Below, piece by piece: positions 1 to 7,925 of a stretch of DNA of 64,000 nt. Location of the stretch: NCBI RefSeq assembly GCF_028745515.1, contig NZ_JAQZSG010000004.1, positions 1 through 64,000 on the forward strand, given 5' to 3'. Source of the DNA: Paenibacillus thermotolerans (GTDB taxonomy: Bacteria > Bacillota > Bacilli > Paenibacillales > YIM-B00363). How positions within the stretch are numbered: position 1 is the stretch's first letter; the number at the start of each line of letters is the position of its first letter. Position numbers and translations under genes: made by a program. The notes beneath the pieces are model-generated. The model did no database searches and was not told the origin of the DNA. It saw only the letters and a program-made list of their open reading frames with translations.

Positions 1-43
1 TGCGTGCAGCTGACGAATACTAATCGGTCGAGGGCTTATCCTA
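1..43 (+). rRNA. 23S ribosomal RNA, 3' end (partial)
   Basis: The first ~43 bases match the conserved 3' terminus of Bacillota 23S rRNA (GACGAATACTAATCGGTCGA followed by GGGCTTATCC). Only the tail is present; the rest lies upstream. The exact mature end is estimated by comparison with the B. subtilis terminus. A 76-base spacer with no tRNA separates it from 5S. Confidence 0.93.
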
Positions 44-119
44 TAAGCAATACACGGAATGATGTCTCAAACGTTTCGCATCCGGTTTTCAAGGCACAAT
101 CCCTTGAACCATATATTGG

Positions 120-236
120 TTTGGTGATAATGGCGGAAGGGAACCACGCGTACCCATCCCGAACACGAACGTTAAGCCTTCCAGCGCCGATGGTACTCGG
201 ACCGCAGGGTCCCGGGAGAGTAGGACGTCGCCAAGC
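120..236 (+). rRNA. rrf: 5S ribosomal RNA
   Basis: 117 bases with the conserved 5S blocks: TTTGGTGATAATGGCGGAAG at the 5' end, the CCATCCCGAACACGAACGTT loop, CAGCGCCGATGGTACTCGG, and GTCGCCAAGC pairing back with the 5' end. It is the last gene of the rRNA operon and runs directly into an intrinsic terminator. Boundaries are set from the terminal helix and are accurate to a base or two. Confidence 0.95.
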
Positions 237-246
237 CGACAACAGA

Positions 247-283
247 GCGCCCTTGATCGAACTAACGATCAAGGGCGTTTTTG
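247..283 (+). terminator. rRNA operon terminator
   Basis: CGCCCTTGATCG pairs with CGATCAAGGGCG across a six-base loop, followed by a run of five T. It closes the rRNA operon. Confidence 0.92.
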
Positions 284-284
284 C

Positions 285-475
285 ATAGTGAGGTAAAACT
301 TCACTATGTAGTCTTTTTTCTCAATGAAGAGCCGCAATAGTGAGGTGAAACTTTCTTATTCGACCGTTTTGTTGTCCGAATGCATTAAATTCATCCGAAT
401 AAGGAGGTCTGACCTCACTATTTTGAGGATGAACAACCAAAGCCCGGGAATAAGACGGTGAAACTTCACTAAAGT
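285..475. repeat. short TAGTGAGGTNAAACTT repeats
   Basis: TAGTGAGGTAAAACTTCACT (286-305) is nearly self-complementary. Related copies are TAGTGAGGTGAAACTTTC near 339, an inverted GGTCTGACCTCACTA near 406 and GGTGAAACTTCACT near 460. They lie in the non-coding stretch between the two terminator copies. Function unknown; they may be remnants of a palindromic intergenic repeat. Confidence 0.45.
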
Positions 476-487
476 GCGGGAGAAGAG

Positions 488-554
488 CCCGGGAGGGCAA
501 GACGCCGCCAAGCCGACAACAGAGCGCCCTTGATCCAATCAACGATCAAGGGCG
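488..554 (+). pseudogene. duplicated 5S rRNA tail with operon terminator (relic)
   Basis: Bases 488-554 repeat bases 211-277, that is the last ~26 bases of 5S plus the downstream spacer and terminator stem, with about seven differences in 67. The rest of 5S is missing. I infer the scar of a second rRNA operon end, formed by duplication or recombination and loss. The hairpin here is still intact. Confidence 0.75.
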
Positions 555-559
555 CTTTT
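523..559 (+). terminator. second copy of the rRNA terminator
   Basis: AGCGCCCTTGATC pairs with GATCAAGGGCGCT, followed by four T. It is the terminator part of the duplicated 5S tail. No intact gene lies directly upstream that would need it. Confidence 0.7.
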
Positions 560-589
560 CGTGTCGATCTAGAACAAGGTGACGAACAG

Positions 590-785
590 GAGCTAACGGA
601 AACGGATGTCCGCTAAAATGGGCAAGTTTACATAATTCGGCGATGTAACGGAACGCGTTGTCCGCTAACACCGTTTTTTCTCGCAATTTTCCCGCTTTAC
701 AACAAATTAGCGGACATCCCTTTCCGTTAATTCGTAAAATTCCGCCGTTTGCCGCGAATTAGCGGACAATGTGTTCCGCTAAATT
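590..785. repeat. cluster of four TTAGCGGACA palindromic repeats
   Basis: Four related units of ~25 bp contain GTCCGCTAA or its complement TTAGCGGAC: near 593-617 and 647-670 in one orientation, and 704-730 and 757-783 in the other. Each unit is itself an imperfect palindrome (TTAGCGGACA...TGTTCCGCTAA). The arrangement, two forward then two inverted, can fold into a large cruciform or hairpin. No coding potential is seen. It looks like a dispersed intergenic repeat. Confidence 0.7.
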
Positions 786-1164
786 TCCTCGAAACCGCAT
801 ACCTAAGAAAAAACACCTTTGGCGCACAGCAAATCATTACGTATGTCAGCGGCCATCTTAGCCGGTAACTTGAAGTCTGCCGCAAATGTCGCTCAATCAC
901 AATACTTCACGAGCGTAATGGGGCCTTTACTCCTGAACGCGTGCCGATTCGGACCGGCAAGATCGCAGCGCCAAATCGTCCCAAAACGAGAACAGGTCCC
1001 GGGAGAGTCGCCAAATGGGACGGCGAGCCGGTCCGGTTCGCGACACAATAAGAAAGGTCAACAAAAGATGGCAAACGGATTCGAGCGTGCATTATAATTT
1101 AATAACAAATAATAAAAATGGCATTTGAATGCGGATCAAGCATCAAAGCAAAGAAGGAGCTGCC
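786..1164. other. gene-free stretch upstream of selO
   Basis: No convincing reading frame or RNA gene is present. Two things stand out: a faint second 5S-like segment around 938-1014 (GGTCCCGGGAGAG then TCGCCAA) and a TATAAT hexamer at 1093-1098 without a good -35, which could be the -10 of the selO promoter. Confidence 0.4.
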
Positions 1165-2640
1165 ATGACCACGATACCGACGATTAGCAAAGCAGGGTGG
1201 AACTTCGACAACAGTTATGCCCGTTTGCCGAAAATATTTTATTCCGAGCAACAGCCAAATCCGGTGCGAGCGCCGAAAATGGCCGTCTTGAACGAAGCGT
1301 TGGCTGCTTCCCTAGGGCTGGATGTCCAGGAACTGCGGAGCAAAGACGGAATAAACACATTCGCAGGCAATCATATTCCGGAAGAAGCATTACCGATTGC
1401 GCAAGCGTATGCCGGACACCAATTCGGGCATTTCACCATGCTGGGGGACGGCAGGGCAATACTGCTCGGAGAGCATATCACTCCGACCGGAGATCGATTG
1501 GATATTCAGCTGAAAGGCTCCGGGCGAACGCCGTATTCGCGCCGGGGCGACGGCCGGGCCGCGCTCGGGCCGATGCTTCGCGAATATTTGATCAGCGAAG
1601 CGATGCATGCGTTAGGGATACCGACGACACGAAGCTTGGCGGTAGTCACAACCGGCGAGACGATCATACGGGAAAGCGAGCTGCCTGGGGCGGTTTTGAC
1701 TCGCGTCGCTTCCAGCCATCTGCGCGTCGGCACGTTTCAATTCGCGGCACAATGGGGAACGCCCCAAGACCTGCAGGCCCTAGCCGATTATGCATTGCAA
1801 AGACATTATCCGCATATCGAAACGGACGGCAACCGTTATGTTGCCTTCTATAAAGAAGTCATCGCACGTCAGGCCGAGCTGATCGCTCAATGGCAGCTCG
1901 TCGGTTTTATTCATGGAGTCATGAACACCGACAACATGACGATTAGCGGGGAAACTATCGACTATGGCCCTTGCGCCTTTATGGACGTGTATGACCCGGG
2001 AACGGTGTTCAGCTCCATCGATACGCACGGCCGTTATGCTTACGGCAACCAACCTTCGATTGCCGCGTGGAATCTCGCCCGACTTGCCGAAGCGCTGCTG
2101 CCGCTCTTCCACGACGATGAGGATCAAGCAGTGGAACTGGCTCAGGATGCGTTATCCGGCTTCTCTCAGTTATTCCGCCGTCATTGGCTTAACGGCATGA
2201 GAGCCAAATTAGGTATCTTTAACGAGGAGCAAGACGACGAAAGCATTATTGAAGACCTTCTTAGCATCATGCAAACGTATCGCGCGGATTACACCAATAC
2301 GTTTCGCGCATTAACCTTCGATAAGCCGGAGGAATTGCCGCTGTACGGAACATCCGAATTTACAAAGTGGCGCGAGCAATGGAAGGCGAGACTAAGCAGA
2401 CAGCAAGAACCGTTAGAAGCATCCGGCGATTTGATGCGAAGCCGCAACCCCGCCGTCATTCCGCGCAATCACCGGGTGGAAGAAGCTTTGGAAGCCGCAG
2501 TGAACGACGGGGACTACAGTGTGATGGAGCGCCTTCTTCAAGCGCTGTCGAAGCCTTACGCGCACATGCCCAAGCAGGCTGAGTTTTGTGCGCCGGCTCC
2601 GGTAACGAATCGTCCTTACCGGACCTTCTGCGGAACTTAA
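1165..2640 (+). CDS. selO: SelO/YdiU family protein adenylyltransferase (AMPylase)
   Basis: 491 residues. The SelO (UPF0061) pseudokinase family transfers AMP from ATP to Ser, Thr or Tyr of target proteins and is linked to redox stress. Visible family signatures are [18 protein letters not shown], the [18 protein letters not shown] loop followed by [25 protein letters not shown] and [10 protein letters not shown], and the typical Bacillota C-terminus YRTFCGT. Full family length. The ATG at 1165 is preferred over 1129 because AAGGAG lies about eight bases upstream. It stands alone and ends in its own terminator. Substrates here are unknown. Confidence 0.93.
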   Translation: MTTIPTISKAGWNFDNSYARLPKIFYSEQQPNPVRAPKMAVLNEALAASLGLDVQELRSKDGINTFAGNHIPEEALPIAQAYAGHQFGHFTMLGDGRAILLGEHITPTGDRLDIQLKGSGRTPYSRRGDGRAALGPMLREYLISEAMHALGIPTTRSLAVVTTGETIIRESELPGAVLTRVASSHLRVGTFQFAAQWGTPQDLQALADYALQRHYPHIETDGNRYVAFYKEVIARQAELIAQWQLVGFIHGVMNTDNMTISGETIDYGPCAFMDVYDPGTVFSSIDTHGRYAYGNQPSIAAWNLARLAEALLPLFHDDEDQAVELAQDALSGFSQLFRRHWLNGMRAKLGIFNEEQDDESIIEDLLSIMQTYRADYTNTFRALTFDKPEELPLYGTSEFTKWREQWKARLSRQQEPLEASGDLMRSRNPAVIPRNHRVEEALEAAVNDGDYSVMERLLQALSKPYAHMPKQAEFCAPAPVTNRPYRTFCGT

Positions 2641-2657
2641 AAAGTCCGATAAAACTG

Positions 2658-2697
2658 CGCCGTTGTCCCGATCAGGGCCAACGGCGTTTTTGTTTTT
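2658..2697 (+). terminator. terminator after selO
   Basis: CGCCGTTG pairs with CAACGGCG and is followed by TTTTTG and a further six T. It separates selO from the sigma factor operon. Confidence 0.85.
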
Positions 2698-2763
2698 TCA
2701 AACAAGTATGTTACTTTTTAAATTGCTGTTCCGTTATTTGTTTTGAAAGGTGGGCCCCTTTTC

Positions 2764-3273
2764 ATGAAAAATTCATTTCTCGAATTATACGATCAATATT
2801 TTGACGACGTGTATCGGTATGTTTACTACAAGATCGGCAACAAATGGGACACGGACGATATCGTCAGCGACGTGTTCCGCAAAGCGTTCGAAAAGCAATC
2901 GTCCATACGGGACAATTCCAATCCGAAGGCTTGGCTCGTAACGATCGCGCATAATGCCGTCGTTGATTTTTACCGGAAACGCAAAGTAACGGTATCTACC
3001 GAACATATCGGCGACTTGGAGGAGCCGGGTGCATTCGAAGAGCAGTTTGAGCTGGATGATGATCTGGAATGTGTACAAAAATCGCTCGCCTTTTTATCGC
3101 CGGAGGATCGGGAAGTCGTGAATTTGCGGTATTTTGCCGACATGAAAAACCGGGAAATCGGGGAAGTGCTGCAAAAGTCGGAGGAAGCGATCAAAACCAG
3201 GGTGTTTCGATTGCTCAAAAAGATGAGCGTGCTGGTGACGAAGTGCTTAGAGGGAGTGAAGGAGCATGAATGA
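2764..3273 (+). CDS. ECF-type RNA polymerase sigma factor
   Basis: 169 residues, the usual ECF size. Region 2 is seen in YDQYFDDVYRYVYYKIG and DTDDIVSDVFRKAFEK, followed by NPKAWLVTIAHNAVVDFYRK. Region 4 is LSPEDREVVNLRYFADMKNR with a helix-turn-helix EIGEVLQKSEEAIKTRVFRL. The ATG at 2764 is chosen over 2743 because the GAAAGGTGG ribosome site overlaps the earlier start. Its last eight bases overlap the start of the next gene, so the two are translationally coupled, as expected for a sigma/anti-sigma pair. Target promoters cannot be read from this window. Confidence 0.9.
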   Translation: MKNSFLELYDQYFDDVYRYVYYKIGNKWDTDDIVSDVFRKAFEKQSSIRDNSNPKAWLVTIAHNAVVDFYRKRKVTVSTEHIGDLEEPGAFEEQFELDDDLECVQKSLAFLSPEDREVVNLRYFADMKNREIGEVLQKSEEAIKTRVFRLLKKMSVLVTKCLEGVKEHE

Positions 3274-5251
3274 AAGAGAAGTCGAAGAGTCTATACTCCG
3301 TCTGAAAGGCAAGATGGAGGTTAACGAAACGTTAAAGCGCGAATTAAGATCTTCGTTCCGTGTGTGGAAACGGCGCCGCAGGCTTCGCAGAAGCGCCTGG
3401 ATCAGCGCAGCCGCCGCCGTCGCTTTAGTATTTGTGTTTCTGTTTCAGCCTGCCGGGATTCAAAAGGTGGAAGCCGCTTCGCTCAAAATCCAAAACCAGG
3501 TATCGTTCGTCGATATCGGATCGGGGCATCCGCTTGGCGTTTCGGAAAGCGGCGGAGCAGTCTATATCCCTGTGGAGGGAAAAGGGTTATATGTTTATGA
3601 CGACCAAGGGTTTCACCGGGTAACCGATCGGGCGGTGATTGAAGTGAAGGCGGACCCCGCCGGCGAAAGGCTGCTGCTTTCGGACGGGGAGAGCATCGGC
3701 ATATACGATTTGCAAAGCAAGGAATATACCGAACTGCTGCGGGGGAACGGGACGGAGCGCATCTATGAACAGCCGTCCTGGAAGGACAATCATACGATTC
3801 TATATGTTGAAAAGGTGATCGAGTTTCGGCAAACGCACGGCTTCGACGTAAAACAATCCAGCATCAACGAACTGAATTTGAACAGCGGGGAATCGGTAAA
3901 AATCACGGAGGGGTCATTCCCTTCTTATTCGAAGGAAAGCCGTTCTCTCGTATTTCAAAGGGATCACGATTCGGTGCACCAAGTGGTGGCGCTCGATTTG
4001 TCCAACGGAAAGGAAACGGTAATTGACGAAGGCAGGTTTCCTTCGGTATCCGGAAACGGCGCGTACATTGCTTACGTCAAATCGGAGCAGACGAGAAGGG
4101 AACCGAAATCGAACGTATTTGTCGAGGAAAATGTCGATCAGGTTTGGATTTCCGATTTGGACGGAAACACGAAACGGGCCGTAACGAGGAACATTCCGAA
4201 TAAGACGATCGATGAGACCGAATGGCTAAACCAAACGGAATCGGAAAATGTAGCGCAAGTGCTGCAGCTTTCGGGGCTATACAGCTACTATAACCCGTCC
4301 TGGGGCTCGGATTCCCAAAGCTTGTACGTGCTTAAGGACGTGAATCAGGAGGGCTCGGGCTTACGGATTATGCGCATCGACTTCTCGGAGCAGACGCTTG
4401 AGGCGGAGGAAACGGTAAAGGCGTTTAATCAGGCGCGTATTCGTCGCGATCTGGATTTTGCCCGCAGCTTGCTTCGGAACGACCAAGATTTTCTGATCGT
4501 GTCCAACCCGCATCAAGTAAGCTATGCCGTGCTCGGTTCGGGCAAGGAAGGGGAAAGGGAATACGTCGATGTGGAGGAGTATTGGGCTTACACGGCCAAC
4601 CCGGAATATTTCATTGAGCGCATCCGTTATTACGTATCCGATTCGGAGGACGGCTATTTGATCGATGAAATGAAAAAGGTCGGCGGGCTCAGCGTCATGG
4701 AAGCTCCTGACGGCTCCATCCAAGTTCAAGAGGGCGAAAACAAACGATCGTTGTTCGCCAAAGAAGATATTCCGAAAGAGCTCCTGCCTGAAGGAGAGTT
4801 TCGGTTTGCATCGCTTGCATATATCGAGAAGCAAAATCGGCTTATTTTTACCGTGCAGGCGCTGCAGGACCCGTCGCACAACCAGAAGGCGTCCGTTCGC
4901 GTGATCGGCTTCGATGCGTCTCAACGTACGTTCCAGCCGTTTGCCCATGTGACGGACGTGAATGGAATGCAAAATATCGGGATCTCGAATATGATCGTGC
5001 CTCCCGGCGGCGGATACGCCGCATTGGATTTATTTTCGGACGACGATCCGGCGTTCGGAAGCCATCTGCTCGTGCTTGATTTGCAAAATAACCTGCAGTC
5101 GCGTGTTGAAGAACAAATAACGAATACGCAAGTCTCTGCAACTTATTCTTATTACTGGGATGGGGATGAGCTGCATTTCACGCTGCTAAGCGAAGGCGAG
5201 ACGATGTTTTACAAGTGGGATGCGGCGCAGAAGCGTATCGAAAGACCGTAA
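3266..5251 (+). CDS. membrane-anchored putative anti-sigma factor with extracytoplasmic propeller-like domain
   Basis: 661 residues. About 40 charged cytoplasmic residues (REVEESILRLKGKMEVNETL) are followed by one membrane helix at ~44-60 (WISAAAAVALVFVFLF). The ~600-residue exterior part has recurring segments such as VYIPVEGKGLYVYDDQG, ADPAGERLLLSDGESIGIYD and PSWGSDSQSLYVLKD, like TolB/PD40 beta-propellers. Membrane topology and the coupled start with the sigma gene suggest it binds the sigma factor inside and senses something outside. No zinc anti-sigma motif (HXXXCXXC) is present, so the anti-sigma role is inferred from context. Confidence 0.7.
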   Translation: MNEREVEESILRLKGKMEVNETLKRELRSSFRVWKRRRRLRRSAWISAAAAVALVFVFLFQPAGIQKVEAASLKIQNQVSFVDIGSGHPLGVSESGGAVYIPVEGKGLYVYDDQGFHRVTDRAVIEVKADPAGERLLLSDGESIGIYDLQSKEYTELLRGNGTERIYEQPSWKDNHTILYVEKVIEFRQTHGFDVKQSSINELNLNSGESVKITEGSFPSYSKESRSLVFQRDHDSVHQVVALDLSNGKETVIDEGRFPSVSGNGAYIAYVKSEQTRREPKSNVFVEENVDQVWISDLDGNTKRAVTRNIPNKTIDETEWLNQTESENVAQVLQLSGLYSYYNPSWGSDSQSLYVLKDVNQEGSGLRIMRIDFSEQTLEAEETVKAFNQARIRRDLDFARSLLRNDQDFLIVSNPHQVSYAVLGSGKEGEREYVDVEEYWAYTANPEYFIERIRYYVSDSEDGYLIDEMKKVGGLSVMEAPDGSIQVQEGENKRSLFAKEDIPKELLPEGEFRFASLAYIEKQNRLIFTVQALQDPSHNQKASVRVIGFDASQRTFQPFAHVTDVNGMQNIGISNMIVPPGGGYAALDLFSDDDPAFGSHLLVLDLQNNLQSRVEEQITNTQVSATYSYYWDGDELHFTLLSEGETMFYKWDAAQKRIERP

Positions 5252-5272
5252 AGACAAGGTGGAGTGGAGAAA

Positions 5273-5821
5273 ATGACGATAAAAAAAGTAACAAGTTGTA
5301 TGTTAGCGGCTTTGGTGCTGCTTGCTTCCGGATGCTCAAGCGTCGCCCGGGAGCCGGCAGAGCATGCGCCCGATCGTGAGGCTGCTTTCGATTCGGAGCA
5401 ATCGAAGGATGAAGCCGAAACGGCGCCGAAGCTGAACCAAGCTGTGGAGCTCGATCATCTTCGCATACGGGTGGATTCGGAATGGACCGTTCTGGAAGGC
5501 GCCGATTCCGTGGCGTTTAAAAGCGGGGACAACACCGTCGGAGGAATTGACGGTCTCGGTTATGCGGATTCGGTCGATAGTCTTGTCCCGAACCACAGCA
5601 TCGTTAAGGACTCGAAGGAGCTGCAGGGGTTGCCCGTAAAAGCCGTACAGGTAATCACGACCGATGATGTGAACGGTTCGGAGTCGGAGGACGCGCCGGA
5701 AACGATGCACATATTCTTGTTTCTGGAGGAACAGAAAGTCGTATACGACATCCGGTTCGATCCGGCCAGCGTAGATGAACAGTATGCGCTCGAAATCGTG
5801 AAAACCGCCGAAATCAAATGA
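5273..5821 (+). CDS. small secreted lipoprotein of unknown function
   Basis: 182 residues. A short basic start, the hydrophobic run CMLAALVLLASGC and a lipobox (LASGC) predict a lipoprotein attached at Cys ~23. The mature part is acidic at first (DREAAFDSEQSKDEAE), then a compact domain (LDHLRIRVDSEWTVLEG...DIRFDPASVDEQYALEIV) that I do not assign to a family. It lies 21 bases after the putative anti-sigma gene, so it is probably the third gene of that operon. The ATG at 5273 is preferred to an in-frame GTG at 5264 that overlaps the AAGGTGGAG ribosome site. Confidence 0.75.
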   Translation: MTIKKVTSCMLAALVLLASGCSSVAREPAEHAPDREAAFDSEQSKDEAETAPKLNQAVELDHLRIRVDSEWTVLEGADSVAFKSGDNTVGGIDGLGYADSVDSLVPNHSIVKDSKELQGLPVKAVQVITTDDVNGSESEDAPETMHIFLFLEEQKVVYDIRFDPASVDEQYALEIVKTAEIK

Positions 5822-5830
5822 ATCGCGCAA

Positions 5831-5894
5831 AAAAGAAGCATGAGCATCGGGAAGGTTCAGCCCCAGCCTTCCAAAGCTCATGCTTCTTTTTTTA
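5831..5894. terminator. bidirectional terminator between convergent genes
   Basis: AAAAGAAGCATGAGC and GCTCATGCTTCTTTTTT form a long stem with an A-run on one side and a T-run on the other. It can end transcription of both the lipoprotein gene and the convergent LtaS-like gene. Confidence 0.88.
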
Positions 5895-5895
5895 A

Positions 5896-7758
5896 TTATA
5901 GCTTCCGCCGCTCTAACTGCTTCTTCTCATGAATGGAGAAGCGCAGCAAATCCCCATAGATGATGCTGTCGGAAAATTGCAGCTGATCCGCGGCTTCCTT
6001 CTGATACGGCTCGCAATAAGCGGCATCGGCAAGCTCGCCGGTGGCTCTGACGTAGCATGCGTTATCCGCGTAGACATACCGGTTCGTCACAAACCCTCCG
6101 TCCCGGAATACGACAAGCTCCGGGCGATTCTTCGCAAACAAATCGCGGCCGAATTCCAGGCTGTCCTTATGCTCGATTCCGAGCAGGTTCAGCAGCGTCG
6201 GCTTCACATCGATTTGGCCCGATACGGTATCCATGCGTTTACCCTTCATGCCCGGAATGTGTATGATCAACGGAACCTTCTGCAGCTGAGCGTGATCGTA
6301 AGGCGTAATTTTCGGGATGCCCAGCAGCTGAGCCATCGATTTATTGTGCTTTTCCGAGATGCCGTAATGATCGCCATACAGCACGAAAATCGAATTTTCG
6401 TACAAGCCTTGCTTCTTCACCTCGTCGAAGAACGATTTCAACGCTTCATCCAAGTAACGAACGGTTGTAACATAACGGTTTAACGTTCTTGACTTGGAGG
6501 TGTATTCCGGAATCATACGGTCCTCTTCCGGAAGCTCGAACGGATAATGGTTCGTTAACGTTATTAACTTAGCATAGAAGGGTTGAGGCAGCGTTTTGGC
6601 TTTCTCCACGGTTTGTTTAAAGAACGAAATGTCGTTCAAGCCCCAGCCGATTTTGTCTTCCTCGTTAACGACGTAATCCTCGACGGAAAAATAACGCTCA
6701 TAACCGAGGCTCGGGTACATGTTGCCGCGGTTCCAATACGACCGGTCGTTCGCGTGGAACGCCGCCGGATAATATCCGTTTTCCTTCAACGTCTTCGGCG
6801 TCGTTTCGTAAGTATTTTGGGAATGCGTGAAAAATACGGCGCCGCTTGGAAGCGGATAGAGCGATGTGTCGATCAGAAATTCCGCGTCGGATGTCCGGCC
6901 TTGCCCGGTTTGGTGATAAAAATTTTCAAAGTAAAAGCTGTCCTTCAGCAGATCGTTCAGGAAAGGAGTAATTTCTTGACCGTCGATCGATCTTTCAAGC
7001 GCAAAGCCCTGAAGCGATTCCATCGAGATCAGGAATACGTTGCGGCCTTTGGCGGCTCCGAACATTTGCGGATCCGCATCGGGCTTGGAATCGTCACTGA
7101 CCAACTCCTTCACGGTATTGTAATCGTCGTCGCTGGCAAACACTTTTTTCGAGCCCATTTTCGCGCTGATAATGGCATCGTACACGTGATAATTGTACGT
7201 TCCGAGGCTCTTCACTACGATTTGTCTGTCGAAGGTGCGCGACAGCAGCTCAGGGCGAGCCTGCTCGGCCATCGACAAATTTACAACGAAGATGATTGCG
7301 GCCAACCCGAAGGCGGTCACTTTTTTAAAGGAGCTTAACGGACTGAACTTTAGCTTCCTGAAATAAAGCAACCCGATAAGCAGCACGCAATCCGCAAAAA
7401 TAAAGGCGTCCCGCGGCTGAACGAGCGTAAACACGCTGCCCCATAGGTCGCCCATATTGTCGCCCTGCAGCAGCACCGGAATCGTAATAAAATCGTTGAA
7501 AAACCGGTAATATATAAGATCCGCAAACAATAAAAACGATGAAACAACACTAAGGACCACCGAAAGGAACGAATGATACTTTCGGACCGCCAGCAGCAGG
7601 ATGCAAATGACGACAAGCACCGAGCTTAAAGGATTAATAAGCATGATGAATTCCTGGTTCCATCCCTTGACGGGCAGGTCCAAATAAAACCGCTGGACGA
7701 TATACGTCTTCAGCCACAGCAGCAAAACGACAGTGTAAATCAGATTGTACTTTCTCAA
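5896..7758 (-). CDS. LTA synthase-family sulfatase (LtaS/YfnI/YqgS-like)
   Basis: 620 residues. Five predicted membrane helices in the first ~180 residues are followed by an extracellular sulfatase-fold domain. Key sites visible: ISMES (first metal-binding Glu), GQGRTSDAEF with the catalytic Thr at about residue 286, SYWNRGNMYPSLGYERYF, and VLYGDHYGIS with the Asp/His metal ligands. Known members polymerise glycerol phosphate from phosphatidylglycerol into lipoteichoic acid or make the primer. The start is TTG at 7758, preceded by GGAGGGG. It is a single gene converging on the lipoprotein gene. Polymerase and primase paralogues cannot be told apart here. Confidence 0.88.
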   Translation of the reverse strand: MRKYNLIYTVVLLLWLKTYIVQRFYLDLPVKGWNQEFIMLINPLSSVLVVICILLLAVRKYHSFLSVVLSVVSSFLLFADLIYYRFFNDFITIPVLLQGDNMGDLWGSVFTLVQPRDAFIFADCVLLIGLLYFRKLKFSPLSSFKKVTAFGLAAIIFVVNLSMAEQARPELLSRTFDRQIVVKSLGTYNYHVYDAIISAKMGSKKVFASDDDYNTVKELVSDDSKPDADPQMFGAAKGRNVFLISMESLQGFALERSIDGQEITPFLNDLLKDSFYFENFYHQTGQGRTSDAEFLIDTSLYPLPSGAVFFTHSQNTYETTPKTLKENGYYPAAFHANDRSYWNRGNMYPSLGYERYFSVEDYVVNEEDKIGWGLNDISFFKQTVEKAKTLPQPFYAKLITLTNHYPFELPEEDRMIPEYTSKSRTLNRYVTTVRYLDEALKSFFDEVKKQGLYENSIFVLYGDHYGISEKHNKSMAQLLGIPKITPYDHAQLQKVPLIIHIPGMKGKRMDTVSGQIDVKPTLLNLLGIEHKDSLEFGRDLFAKNRPELVVFRDGGFVTNRYVYADNACYVRATGELADAAYCEPYQKEAADQLQFSDSIIYGDLLRFSIHEKKQLERRKL

Positions 7759-7925
7759 GACCGATCCCCTCCGATGAAAGCGGGCAACTGAAATTTATCG
7801 TTGCCTTTATCTCTCTAAAACATTCTTGTATCTCTCTTTTTAAGACCCCTCGTACAAACGGGAATAATGGGCGCTTGATTTGGAATAGTAAAAAACACAT
7901 TTACGGATCAAGCGAGGAGCAGGAA

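Noticed and set aside
4-288. Plus-strand frame over 23S tail, 5S and terminator
   Set aside because: It overlaps structured RNA genes and has no ribosome site.
590-785. CRISPR array
   Set aside because: Only four repeats in mixed orientation, palindromic units and no regular spacers or cas genes.
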